Of a stretch of 64,000 bases of DNA, positions 35,428-43,602 are shown piece after piece. The stretch is from Endobacterium cereale (GTDB lineage Bacteria; Pseudomonadota; Alphaproteobacteria; Rhizobiales; Rhizobiaceae), in assembly GCF_009617585.1 (NCBI RefSeq), contig NZ_WIXI01000044.1, positions 124,001-188,000 of the forward strand, in the 5' to 3' direction. The position numbers and the translations under genes are program-made. A model generated the notes under the pieces. That model was not told where the DNA came from and searched no databases. It saw only the letters and a program-made list of their open reading frames with translations. Each line of letters starts with the position of its first letter. The stretch's first letter is position 1.

Positions 35428-36404
35428 TGGTATCGAACAAGTTGCCCGCTTTCCTGATCGCTTTCGGCGTTCTTCTTTTCATCCTCTATTCGTCCGTGTT
35501 CGTCGTCAACGAACGCGAGCAGGCGATCGTCATCCGCTTCGGTGAAATCCAGTCCGTTAAGTCGGAGCCGGGTATTTACTTCAAGCTGCCTTTCGCGATG
35601 GCGAATGCCGACCGTGTCGTTTATGTCGAAGACCGCGCCCTGCGTTTCGACCTCGACAATATCCGCGTTCAGGTTCGCGGCGGTGCTTTCTATGATGTCG
35701 ACGCCTTTGTCGTTTATCGTATTGAGGATCCTCGCCTCTTCCTGCAGATGGCATCGGGCGAACGCGCCAATGCCGAACGCCTGCTGCGTACGCGTCTCGA
35801 TGCCGGCCTGCGCCGCGTTTATGGTCTTCGCAGTTTCAATGCCGCACTTTCCGACGAGCGCGTGGCGATGATGACCGACGTGCATGATGATCTGAACACC
35901 GCAGCAACCACGCTCGGCATCAAGATCCAGGACGTTCGTATTCGCCGTACCGACCTGACGCAGGATGTGTCTCGTCAGACCTTCGAACGTATGAAGGCGG
36001 AACGTCTGGCGGAAGCCGAACTGATCCGTGCCCGTGGTAACGAAGAGGGCCAGCGTCGTCGCGCTGTAGCCGATCGTCAGGTGATCGAACTCGTTTCGGA
36101 AGCCGGACGTGATTCGGAAATCATTCGAGGCGAAGGCGATGCCGAACGGAACCGCATCTTCGGCGAAGCTTTCACGCGCGATCAGGAATTCTTCGAATTC
36201 TATCGCTCGATGCGTGCCTACACCGAGTCGATGAGCGGCACCGGCACTACCATGGTCCTGTCGCCCAATTCCGAGTTCTTCCGGTTCTTCTCGAACTCGA
36301 AAGGCACCAGGGACCAAGGGCAGGCTCAGGGGCCGGGACCAGTTCGCACGGCGCCGACCGCGCCCGCAGCTGGTGGCCAGCCGACGGCACCGGCCAACAA
36401 CTGA
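35427..36404 (+). CDS. hflC: HflC, FtsH protease regulator (SPFH/band 7)
   Basis: Partner of HflK in the FtsH-containing membrane complex; 325 aa. An N-terminal membrane helix (FLIAFGVLLFILYSSVFVV) precedes the SPFH domain beginning NEREQAIVIRFGE. The coiled-coil region around RLAEAELIRARGNEEGQRRRAVADR and the EFFEFYRSMRAYTES C-terminal motif are characteristic of HflC. A Pro/Ala/Gln-rich tail of about 30 residues ends the protein. degP follows after a terminator. Confidence 0.95.
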   Translation: MVSNKLPAFLIAFGVLLFILYSSVFVVNEREQAIVIRFGEIQSVKSEPGIYFKLPFAMANADRVVYVEDRALRFDLDNIRVQVRGGAFYDVDAFVVYRIEDPRLFLQMASGERANAERLLRTRLDAGLRRVYGLRSFNAALSDERVAMMTDVHDDLNTAATTLGIKIQDVRIRRTDLTQDVSRQTFERMKAERLAEAELIRARGNEEGQRRRAVADRQVIELVSEAGRDSEIIRGEGDAERNRIFGEAFTRDQEFFEFYRSMRAYTESMSGTGTTMVLSPNSEFFRFFSNSKGTRDQGQAQGPGPVRTAPTAPAAGGQPTAPANN

Positions 36405-36423
36405 AGGTAAGGAACTGAACTTG

Positions 36424-36452
36424 AGGGGCGGCTTTCGGGCCGCCCCTTTCGT
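36424..36452 (+). terminator. Intrinsic terminator after hflC
   Basis: AGGGGCGGC and GCCGCCCCT form a perfect 9-bp stem with loop TTTCGG, followed by TTCGTTT. It lies 20 bases after the hflC stop. Confidence 0.8.
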
Positions 36453-36569
36453 TTGGGAATACTGTTCATGGGGATGGAGCGCGCTATCTCACGAAAAGGT
36501 AATTTCCCCGGTCTTCATTCCGCCTTATGCTTCTGTTCCAGATAAGTCGGGTTCTCAGCGAGGATATAG

Positions 36570-38153
36570 ATGGCTCGTTCCTTTCGATCGTCCTTGAAAC
36601 GGTCCGCAGCGGCAGGTGCCGCATTCGTCATGCTTTCGGGCGCAGTCCTCACGCCGTCGGCGGCCTCGGCGCAGGCGCAGGCAAATTCGCCGCTTGCACC
36701 ACCGCCAGGGGCAGGGCCGGCATCCGTGGCAGACCTCGCGGAAGGCCTGCTTGATGCTGTGGTCAACATCTCCACGTCGCAGAGCGTCAAAGACGAAGGT
36801 GAGGGGCCACAAAAGCCGGCTGGGCCGGAAGGTTCTCCCTTCCAGGATTTGTTCAACGATTTCTTCGATGGTGACGGCAAGGAGCAGGGCAACCGCAAGG
36901 TCAATTCGCTCGGTTCCGGCTTCGTGATCGATCCGGCCGGTTTCGTGGTGACGAACAATCACGTTATCGAAGGTGCGGACGATATCGAGGTCGTGTTTCC
37001 AAACGGCGACAAGCTGAAGGCGAAGCTGATTGGCACCGATACCAAGACCGATCTTTCCGTTCTGAAGGTCGAGCCCAAGACCCCGCTGAAAGCGGTTCGT
37101 TTCGGCGATTCGCGCAAAATGCGGATCGGCGACTGGGTGATGGCGATCGGCAACCCGTTTGGCCTTGGCGGTTCGGTAACGCTCGGCATCATTTCGGCGC
37201 GCGGGCGCAATATCAACGCCGGTCCTTACGACAACTTCATCCAGACGGACGCGTCCATCAATAAGGGCAATTCCGGTGGTCCGCTTTTTAACACCAAGGG
37301 TGAGGTCATCGGCATCAATACCGCGATCATTTCACCGAGCGGCGGGTCTATCGGTATTGGCTTTGCCGTGCCGACAGAACTGGCCGAAAATGTCGTCAAG
37401 CAGCTGATCGAATTCGGCGAGACGCGCCGTGGCTGGCTTGGCGTGCGGATTCAGCCGGTAACGGACGATGTTTCATCCAGCCTCGGTCTGAAAAGCGCCC
37501 AGGGCGCGTTGGTATCTGGCGTCATCAAGGGTGGACCGGTCGATAATGGTAGCATCAAGGCCGGCGATGTCATTCTCAGCTTCGACGGCAAGCCGGTGAA
37601 GGAAATGCGCGACTTGCCGCTGGCAGTGGCGGAAAGCCCGGTCGGCAAGGAAGTTGATGTCGTCGTCATGCGCGATGGCAAGGAGCAGACCGTTAAGGTC
37701 ACGCTCGGTCAGCTGGAAGACAGTGCCGAGCCTGAGGAAAATGCCGGCCAGCCGGTCCTGCCGGAAGGCGAGGGCGAAGATATGGAGCCGGACAATGATA
37801 CGGCCGAAAACCAAGGCCCAGATGTGAAACCGCCTGCTGATACGGACGCAGTGGCCCCGAGCAGCCTCGGTCTGGCGCTCTCGACGCTGGGTGAAGACCA
37901 GCGCAAGAGCTTTGGCATAGGTGCCGCCGTCAATGGCGTGGTGATCACGGCTGTGGAACCCAACACTGCCGCGGCTGAAAAAGGCCTGAAGGCCGGCGAA
38001 GTCATCGTAGAAGTCGGTCAGGACCAGGTGAAGAGCCCGGAAGATGTGACCAAGCGGGTGCAAACACTCAAGAATGAAGGTCGCCGCTTCGCGCATATGA
38101 TGGTGTCGGGTGCCAATGGCGAGTTGCGGATCGTGGCCGTGCCGCTGGAATAG
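36570..38153 (+). CDS. degP: DegP/HtrA-type periplasmic serine protease
   Basis: A 527-aa exported quality-control protease and chaperone. A signal peptide (about residues 1-35, ending ASAQA) leads to a trypsin-like domain with catalytic triad H131 (TNNHVIEG), D161 (TDLSVLKV) and S235 (NKGNSGGPLFN). Two PDZ domains follow (about 300-390 and 430-520), separated by an acidic Pro/Glu-rich linker. ATG 36570 follows AGGA. It sits downstream of hflKC, as commonly seen in Rhizobiaceae, but behind its own terminator-separated region. Confidence 0.94.
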   Translation: MARSFRSSLKRSAAAGAAFVMLSGAVLTPSAASAQAQANSPLAPPPGAGPASVADLAEGLLDAVVNISTSQSVKDEGEGPQKPAGPEGSPFQDLFNDFFDGDGKEQGNRKVNSLGSGFVIDPAGFVVTNNHVIEGADDIEVVFPNGDKLKAKLIGTDTKTDLSVLKVEPKTPLKAVRFGDSRKMRIGDWVMAIGNPFGLGGSVTLGIISARGRNINAGPYDNFIQTDASINKGNSGGPLFNTKGEVIGINTAIISPSGGSIGIGFAVPTELAENVVKQLIEFGETRRGWLGVRIQPVTDDVSSSLGLKSAQGALVSGVIKGGPVDNGSIKAGDVILSFDGKPVKEMRDLPLAVAESPVGKEVDVVVMRDGKEQTVKVTLGQLEDSAEPEENAGQPVLPEGEGEDMEPDNDTAENQGPDVKPPADTDAVAPSSLGLALSTLGEDQRKSFGIGAAVNGVVITAVEPNTAAAEKGLKAGEVIVEVGQDQVKSPEDVTKRVQTLKNEGRRFAHMMVSGANGELRIVAVPLE

Positions 38154-38192
38154 TGGTCAAGCCATCTATCTTTTGTTCAGTTGTTTGGAGAA

Positions 38193-38621
38193 ATGATATC
38201 GTTGCAGAAACAACGGCTTCTGGTCATGTTCTCCGCACTGATCCTGATGGTTGCGCCACATTCGGCCGTGTCTGAAAATCGAGATGCGGCCGAGTTCAAC
38301 GTGCGGTTCGGTGTCCTGTTTGAAGAAGAGGAGCCTCTGGCGGGCAATGTTACCTGCCGGGCGAACCAGTCCTGCCTGCTGCTTCAACATGACACTTTAC
38401 GTGTCGAAATCCTTGCTGGTGACAGACCGCACCGCCGCACCGTTTTCAAGCAGTTGACTGTTAGGTGTCCCGACGGTTGTTCGTTTGCGGGCGGGCGGTC
38501 AAAGCGTTCGTTTTCAACGGAACGGCAATTCGAGTTCTTCAAGGGTTCAGATTCAATGCAGATTCCTCTGGTGCTGAAGCCAACGCGGAAACTTGGCGAG
38601 ATATTGCTGACCTTCCCGTGA
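38193..38621 (+). CDS. Small exported protein, unknown function
   Basis: A 142-aa protein with a signal peptide (KQRLLVMFSALILMVAPHSAVS). The mature domain has cysteines in two close pairs (VTCRANQSCLL and VRCPDGCSF), which probably form disulfides. The layout loosely recalls the invasion-associated locus B (IalB)-like proteins of Rhizobiales, but key motifs are not clear enough to assign it. The RBS TTGGAGA precedes ATG 38193. It lies 39 bases after degP and may share its transcript. Confidence 0.6.
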   Translation: MISLQKQRLLVMFSALILMVAPHSAVSENRDAAEFNVRFGVLFEEEEPLAGNVTCRANQSCLLLQHDTLRVEILAGDRPHRRTVFKQLTVRCPDGCSFAGGRSKRSFSTERQFEFFKGSDSMQIPLVLKPTRKLGEILLTFP

Positions 38622-38648
38622 TCGCGGAGACGCTCATTCTGCCGATGA

Positions 38649-39215
38649 TCAGACGGTCTGTTTTGGCTGCCACAACTCAGCCGCCGCCACATAAACCACA
38701 TGCTGTTTTAGATGCGGATGTGTATCCGGCACGCGGGGATGTTTGAAATCCAGCCATGGCTGGCGTTGCATGCCGATGCGCTCCATCACCGCCGTCGAAC
38801 GGAGGTTTTCGGCGACCGCAAAGGACACCACCGCCTTCATGTTGCGCGTCGTCAGCGCGTCGTCCAGCAAGGCCCGCGCGGCTTCCGTGACGTAACCGTT
38901 GCCCCAGTAGCGGGTGGCGAGGCGCCAGCCGATCTCGATCATGCCATCGGGAAAGATTTCGGGAAGATTGGTGGGCGACAGACCGCAGAAACCCATCGGT
39001 TCGCCGGTTTCCTTCAACGCCATCGCATAGAAGCCGATGCCGGTGTCGGTAATCATTCCATTCAGTTTTTCGAGGACGGCGTCAGATTCTTCGTACGAGC
39101 GACGGAACGGAAAGAACTCCATCACCTTCGGATCGGCATTGATCTCGCGAAAAAGATCACGGTCGGATGGCCGCCAGTTGCGGAGAATGAGGCGCTCTGT
39201 CTCCAGGATGATCAC
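38649..39215 (-). CDS. GNAT family N-acetyltransferase
   Basis: A 188-aa acetyltransferase of the RimJ/RimL-like (Acetyltransf_3) type. It starts with the family opening ILETERLILRNWRPSD and contains EIGWRLATRYWGNGYVTEAARALLDDA, the acetyl-CoA binding region (Q/R-x-x-G-x-G variant YWGNGY), and NLRSTAVMERIGM. The start is GTG 39215, preceded by GGGAGG at ideal spacing; longer frames run into serB. The acceptor (a protein N-terminus or small amine) is unknown. Confidence 0.85.
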   Translation of the reverse strand: MIILETERLILRNWRPSDRDLFREINADPKVMEFFPFRRSYEESDAVLEKLNGMITDTGIGFYAMALKETGEPMGFCGLSPTNLPEIFPDGMIEIGWRLATRYWGNGYVTEAARALLDDALTTRNMKAVVSFAVAENLRSTAVMERIGMQRQPWLDFKHPRVPDTHPHLKQHVVYVAAAELWQPKQTV

Positions 39216-39243
39216 GTTCGCCTCCCTCGGCCCCGCCGGGATT

Positions 39244-40137
39244 TCAGGCGACAGGCGCAAAATCGGTTTTGCGATATCCCTGGATGTAGAGAAGGGCGGT
39301 GAGGTCGCCATGGTCGATGCGCATCTTGGCCTGTGCCGCCACCGTCGGCTTGGCGTGCAAAGCGACGCCCGAGCCGGCAACGCCGAGCATGCCGAGGTCG
39401 TTGGCGCCATCGCCGACCGCCATCGTTTCTTCCGGCGCGATGTTCAGTTTTTCGCAAAGGTCGAGCAATGCGTCGATCTTGGCCTGTTTGCCGAGGATGG
39501 GTTCAGCGACCTCGCCGGTCAGCGCGCCATCGTTTTCGAGCAGAATATTGGCGCGGTTCTCGTCAAAGCCGAGCGTGTCGGCAATCCGGCTGGTGAAGAC
39601 GGTAAAACCACCGGAAACCAGGGCGCTGTAAAAGCCCTTGGCCTTCATCGTGGCAATGAGCTGCGGACCGCCGGAGGTGAGCGTGATGCGTTTTGCGATG
39701 ACCTCATCAACGACGGTGATCGGCAGGCCCTTCAGCAGAGCGACACGCTCGCGCAGAGCCGGTTCGAATTCGATCTCGCCATTCATGGCGCGGGCGGTAA
39801 TGGCTGCAACCTTCTCCTTCAGGCCCACTTCAGCGGCCAGTTCGTCGATACATTCTTGGCCGATCATGGTCGAATCCATATCGGCAAGCAGCAACTTTTT
39901 GCGGCGCGTTTCCGCCTGCTGGATGACGAGGTCGATCGGCTTGTCCGCGATTAGGGAGCGTAGCGCGGTTTCGACGATAGCCAGATCGGCACCATCGCGT
40001 AATGCGATATCACAGGCAATTCCATCGGCCAGCCAATACAGACCCGAGGCATTTGCCGTCTCTGCGGCCTGTTCGCCCAGCCCGGCACTGAGAACGGGAT
40101 TTGACGGATGGGCAATGAGCGTGGCAACGAAAGCCAT
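39244..40137 (-). CDS. serB: Phosphoserine phosphatase SerB
   Basis: Final step of serine biosynthesis, dephosphorylating L-phosphoserine; 297 aa. The HAD-family core has the nucleophile D86 and acid/base D88 in LLADMDSTMIGQECIDELA, motif II in LVSGGFTVFTSRIA and motif III GDGANDLGMLGVAG. The N-terminal about 75 residues are an ACT-like extension common in this group. Its ATG (40137-40135) overlaps the miaA ATG on the other strand, so each gene's ribosome site lies inside the other gene. Confidence 0.95.
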   Translation of the reverse strand: MAFVATLIAHPSNPVLSAGLGEQAAETANASGLYWLADGIACDIALRDGADLAIVETALRSLIADKPIDLVIQQAETRRKKLLLADMDSTMIGQECIDELAAEVGLKEKVAAITARAMNGEIEFEPALRERVALLKGLPITVVDEVIAKRITLTSGGPQLIATMKAKGFYSALVSGGFTVFTSRIADTLGFDENRANILLENDGALTGEVAEPILGKQAKIDALLDLCEKLNIAPEETMAVGDGANDLGMLGVAGSGVALHAKPTVAAQAKMRIDHGDLTALLYIQGYRKTDFAPVA

Positions 40138-41056
40138 GATGAACGACCTTGTGGACGATTTCGATGCGATCCTGATAACCGGGCCGACTGCCAGCGGCAA
40201 GTCGGCACTGGCGATCGAGTTCGCCAAAAAGCATGACGGCGTGGTGATCAATGCCGATAGCATGCAGGTCTACGATACGTTACGGGTGCTCACGGCCCGT
40301 CCCTCTGATGAGGATATGGAAGGCGTGCCACACCGGCTTTACGGGCACGTGCCGGCGATAACGGCCTATTCGACGGGCGAGTGGCTGCGCGACGTGGAGC
40401 GCCTGCTTGGCGATCTGAAACGCGAAGGAAAGCTGCCGGTGCTGGTCGGCGGGACCGGACTTTATTTCAAGGCGCTCACCGGCGGCCTTTCGGACATGCC
40501 GGCCATTCCCGATAACTTGCGCGAATCACTACGTCAGCGATTGACGAACGAAGGTCCGGAAATCCTTCATGCGGAACTCGCAAACCTTGATCCTGAGATG
40601 GCGGACCGACTGCAGGTGAAGGACGGGCAGCGCATTTTGCGCGCACTGGAAACCTATCTTCATGCGGGGCGTTCGATTTCGCACTTTCAGGAAACACGCG
40701 GACCGATGATCATCGATCCTGCACGGGCGAAAAAGATCGTTGTATTGCCCGATCGGCCTGTCCTGCACGACCGGATCAACCGCCGTTTCGAGATCATGCT
40801 GGCGACCGGCGCCATTAAGGAAGTAGACGCGCTGTTGGCATTGCGACCGGCGGCGAATCTTCCGGTGATGAAGGCGATCGGCGTGAACGAGATCGCCGAG
40901 ATGAATACCGGGCGCATGAGCCGTGCGATGGCGATCGAGCGCGGATCGGCGCTGACGCGTCAGTATGCGAAACGGCAGATGACGTGGTTTCGCAACCAGA
41001 TGGACGGGAGTTGGGAGCGCTGGTCCGGGCCCGAAGGCCCGACCGATAATGCGTGA
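40136..41056 (+). CDS. miaA: tRNA dimethylallyltransferase MiaA
   Basis: Adds a dimethylallyl group to A37 of tRNAs reading UNN codons; 306 aa. Walker A is GPTASGKS (residues about 16-23), followed by NADSMQVYDTLRVLTARP, LVGGTGLYFKALTGGL and QRILRALETYLHAGRSISHFQ. The C-terminal tRNA-binding TRQYAKRQMTWFRNQ is present. Two adjacent ATGs (40136, 40139) are possible; both leave the start codon overlapping or touching that of serB. The upstream region is entirely serB coding sequence, so the promoter must be inside serB. Confidence 0.95.
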   Translation: MMNDLVDDFDAILITGPTASGKSALAIEFAKKHDGVVINADSMQVYDTLRVLTARPSDEDMEGVPHRLYGHVPAITAYSTGEWLRDVERLLGDLKREGKLPVLVGGTGLYFKALTGGLSDMPAIPDNLRESLRQRLTNEGPEILHAELANLDPEMADRLQVKDGQRILRALETYLHAGRSISHFQETRGPMIIDPARAKKIVVLPDRPVLHDRINRRFEIMLATGAIKEVDALLALRPAANLPVMKAIGVNEIAEMNTGRMSRAMAIERGSALTRQYAKRQMTWFRNQMDGSWERWSGPEGPTDNA

Positions 41057-41071
41057 AGGACAGACGCTGCG

Positions 41072-43156
41072 TCAGTCCTTGTCGTACAGACTGCTCAGCG
41101 GCTTCTTCAGAATGCTTTCGCGAAGCGGGCTGTTGCCATCCTGACGGCCAAAGGCCGGACGCGATGGTTCATTGCGACCAGGCGAGCCGTAATCCGGTGC
41201 TGCGTCGCGGCGAGTTTCCGTAAAGCGTGGTGATCTTGCCGGTTCCACATCACGCTGCGAGCGCGGCAGCATGTCCGGGCGATAGGGCTCGAGGCCTTCG
41301 ACCGATTGCGAATGATCTGCCTGGGTCGGAGCGAGGGGCGGCATGTCGTCAACACGCATTTCGCTTTTCCAGCGGGCCAATTCGGCATCGCTGGCACCAT
41401 CATCGTCTGCGTCATCGAGATAGGCTTCCGTCTGCGCGAGCGAAAAGCTCTGCGCACTGACGCTGCGCTGGAAACTGCTGATGTCGGGACCGGAAGCCGA
41501 GCGCATCCGCGTGACAACGGAGCGAAGATCGACGGTATCGGGGGTGTCGTCGCCGTCATGATGGGCTGCGCTCATGCCGTTCGCCTTGGGCAGATGGCTT
41601 TGATCGACGCGGGTGAAGCGCATACGCATCGGGACAGAAATTGCCTCGCCGAAGGCGATGGCTTCGCCGTTGCCGATCGAAGACAGGAAGCTTGTCGTGG
41701 AGATGGAGGAGTTCGGAATAGCCTTGCGGATAATGTCCTGGTCGGTTTCGTTGGCCAGGCGCATGGCAAAGACCGTCGAGCACTGCGACAGGATTGTCTG
41801 GTCGAGTTCACCCGGACGCTGGGTGATGACGCCGAGTGAGACGCCGTATTTACGGCCTTCCTTGGCGATACGGGCGATAGCCTGTCGTGTCGGGACAAAG
41901 CCAAGATCCCGATCTGCCGGAACATAGCGGTGTGCTTCTTCGCAGACGACCAGCATGTGGATTGCGCCATTGCTCCACAGCGCCAGTTCGAACGACATGC
42001 GGCACAGGATCGAGGCCACGGAGTTGACGACCTCGGACGGAATGCCGGCAAGCTGGAAGGTGGAGATCGGCCGGTCTTCTCCGGGAATGCGGAAAATATG
42101 CGCGATCGTCTCCATGATCGTGTCTTGGATCGTGTTGTTGGAGAACATGAAGTGATAGCGCGGATCGTTGATTGCCGATGACACGCGCATCTTGAGCGAG
42201 CGCAGAACCGGCTTTTCGCTGCGGCCCTCAAGGCGCCCGATGCGCTCATCGATCAGCGCCAGAAGATCGGCCATGCGGTAAGGTACCGGCGTATCGGCGG
42301 TAACGGAGCTTTTTTCCGTGGTGCGGCGCATCAGCGAGTTTTCACTGCCCCGGAAGGCGCGTTTTGCCTCGGGGATAATGTCGCGCAGGATGTCGAGTTC
42401 TTCGGCAACCGGGGCACGGCCACGGAAGACCACTTCGGCGAATTCTTCCAGACGCATCAACCAGAAGGGAAGGTCGAGCGTGTCCGTGTCGATGACGACA
42501 GCTTTCTCGGGGAAGGCGGCGGCAAACTCGTTGTGCGGATCGAGGATCAGGACACGCAGCTTGGGGTCGGCTTCGATCGCCTTGTTGAGAAGCAACGAAA
42601 CGGCGGTCGACTTGCCAACGCCGGTCGAACCCACGACGGCAAAGTGTTTTGATAGCATGGACGGGATGTGAATCGTGGCGTCGATCGCTTCGTCCTGCGT
42701 CAGTTTGCCGACGACACAGCTTTCACTCTGTCCGGTATCGTAGATACGCACCAGGTCGGCCGCGCGGATGCGATGCGCGATTGCACCGAGATAGGGGTAA
42801 CGCGAAATACCGCGCGAAAACTCCTCGCGACCGTCCGGGCTGACGCGGACTTCGCCGAGCAGTTCGACTTCGATGCGAAACTCGTTGTCGCCGCCATCTT
42901 CCCATTCCTGCTTGGAGGTGGACATGGAATAGGAGATGGCGACCACGCGGTTCGTACCGACGCTGATCGAGATCAGGCGCCCGACCGACCAGAGCTCCGT
43001 CAAGCCTGTTTCGCCGTTTTCAGCAACTGCCGCGATGGTCGCATGGGCGCCGTTGCAGGCGACAATGCGCCCAAGCAGTCGGTTGCCTGGTTTCTCGCCG
43101 TCGCGTCTTTCCTGCTCGCCGGCTGTCATCGCTTTCTGAAAGTCACTGTTACGCAC
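41072..43156 (-). CDS. HerA/FtsK-like ATPase (DUF87) with disordered tail
   Basis: A 694-aa ATPase. A beta-rich N-terminal HAS-barrel-like region (residues about 25-165) is followed by the ATPase core with Walker A GSTGVGKSTAV, LILDPHNEFAAAFP, Walker B LVVCEEAHRYVP and the HerA-type RIAKEGRKYGVSLGVITQRPGELDQTILSQCST. About 160 C-terminal residues are disordered, acidic and Pro/Arg-rich. HerA proteins normally work with a NurA nuclease, and in defence islands with Sir2-like or other partners; none is adjacent here. GTG 43156 follows AGGGG; a TTG at 43192 and an ATG at 43129 are alternatives. Confidence 0.82.
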   Translation of the reverse strand: MRNSDFQKAMTAGEQERRDGEKPGNRLLGRIVACNGAHATIAAVAENGETGLTELWSVGRLISISVGTNRVVAISYSMSTSKQEWEDGGDNEFRIEVELLGEVRVSPDGREEFSRGISRYPYLGAIAHRIRAADLVRIYDTGQSESCVVGKLTQDEAIDATIHIPSMLSKHFAVVGSTGVGKSTAVSLLLNKAIEADPKLRVLILDPHNEFAAAFPEKAVVIDTDTLDLPFWLMRLEEFAEVVFRGRAPVAEELDILRDIIPEAKRAFRGSENSLMRRTTEKSSVTADTPVPYRMADLLALIDERIGRLEGRSEKPVLRSLKMRVSSAINDPRYHFMFSNNTIQDTIMETIAHIFRIPGEDRPISTFQLAGIPSEVVNSVASILCRMSFELALWSNGAIHMLVVCEEAHRYVPADRDLGFVPTRQAIARIAKEGRKYGVSLGVITQRPGELDQTILSQCSTVFAMRLANETDQDIIRKAIPNSSISTTSFLSSIGNGEAIAFGEAISVPMRMRFTRVDQSHLPKANGMSAAHHDGDDTPDTVDLRSVVTRMRSASGPDISSFQRSVSAQSFSLAQTEAYLDDADDDGASDAELARWKSEMRVDDMPPLAPTQADHSQSVEGLEPYRPDMLPRSQRDVEPARSPRFTETRRDAAPDYGSPGRNEPSRPAFGRQDGNSPLRESILKKPLSSLYDKD

Positions 43157-43342
43157 TACTTGGCCCCTATTCTCTGGGTCGGGCTGAAACAATCGATCTA
43201 TTACTTATGGGGGTGACCCCTTTAATCTTGGGGGACATTATCGCAGGCAGCTTAATAAGGTGTTTCAATAGGTTGTCGCATGCTAGTTGTCGTCGCTTTC
43301 GGGACAGATGTATTTGCGGGCCGATTTTTCAGGCAAATCGCG

Positions 43343-43371
43343 TTGACGGGTGATATGTTTGTCGCTAACAC
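43343..43371 (+). promoter_or_regulatory. Promoter of the ilvI leader transcript
   Basis: TTGACG (43343-43348), a 17-base spacer and TAACAC (43366-43371). The predicted start at about 43377-43379 coincides with the ATG of the leader peptide, so the leader message would have essentially no 5' untranslated region. Confidence 0.7.
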
Positions 43372-43378
43372 TCGCATC

Positions 43379-43435
43379 ATGAAAAATTCGATCGCTCTTA
43401 TTGTGGTGGGAACGCGCATGGGCAGGATGGTGTAA
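43379..43435 (+). CDS. Leader peptide of the ilvI operon (attenuation)
   Basis: An 18-codon open frame, MKNSIALIVVGTRMGRMV then TAA. Six codons are Ile, Leu or Val, four of them in the run I-A-L-I-V-V. It has no ribosome-binding site and begins at the predicted transcription start, so it is probably translated as a leaderless message. The design matches classical attenuation: ribosome stalling on branched-chain codons when charged tRNA is scarce would prevent formation of the downstream terminator. It is far too short for usual gene calling. Confidence 0.88.
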   Translation: MKNSIALIVVGTRMGRMV

Positions 43436-43492
43436 CCATCCGGCGTTAGCCACCCATGCGCGAAAAGACAGGCTCCTAAGGGGCCTTTTTTT
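43413..43492 (+). promoter_or_regulatory. Attenuator of the ilvI operon (alternative RNA hairpins)
   Basis: The leader RNA can form a stem of CGCGCATGGG (43413-43422) with CCCATGCGCG (43453-43462), enclosing a GGATGG/CCATCC hairpin over the leader stop codon. Downstream, AGGCTCC (43470-43476) and GGGGCCT (43480-43486) form a tight terminator stem followed by seven T residues (43486-43492). The layout fits a pause hairpin, antiterminator and terminator set that responds to leader peptide translation. Confidence 0.85.
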
Positions 43493-43602
43493 ATGCCTTG
43501 TTTCCGGATCGACAATCATCAAACTCGCCCGACCGGAAACAGATACTCCAGCAGCAATCCCGGCCATTGCAAGTAAAAGGCCAGACATCAGGAGGACAAG
43601 AC

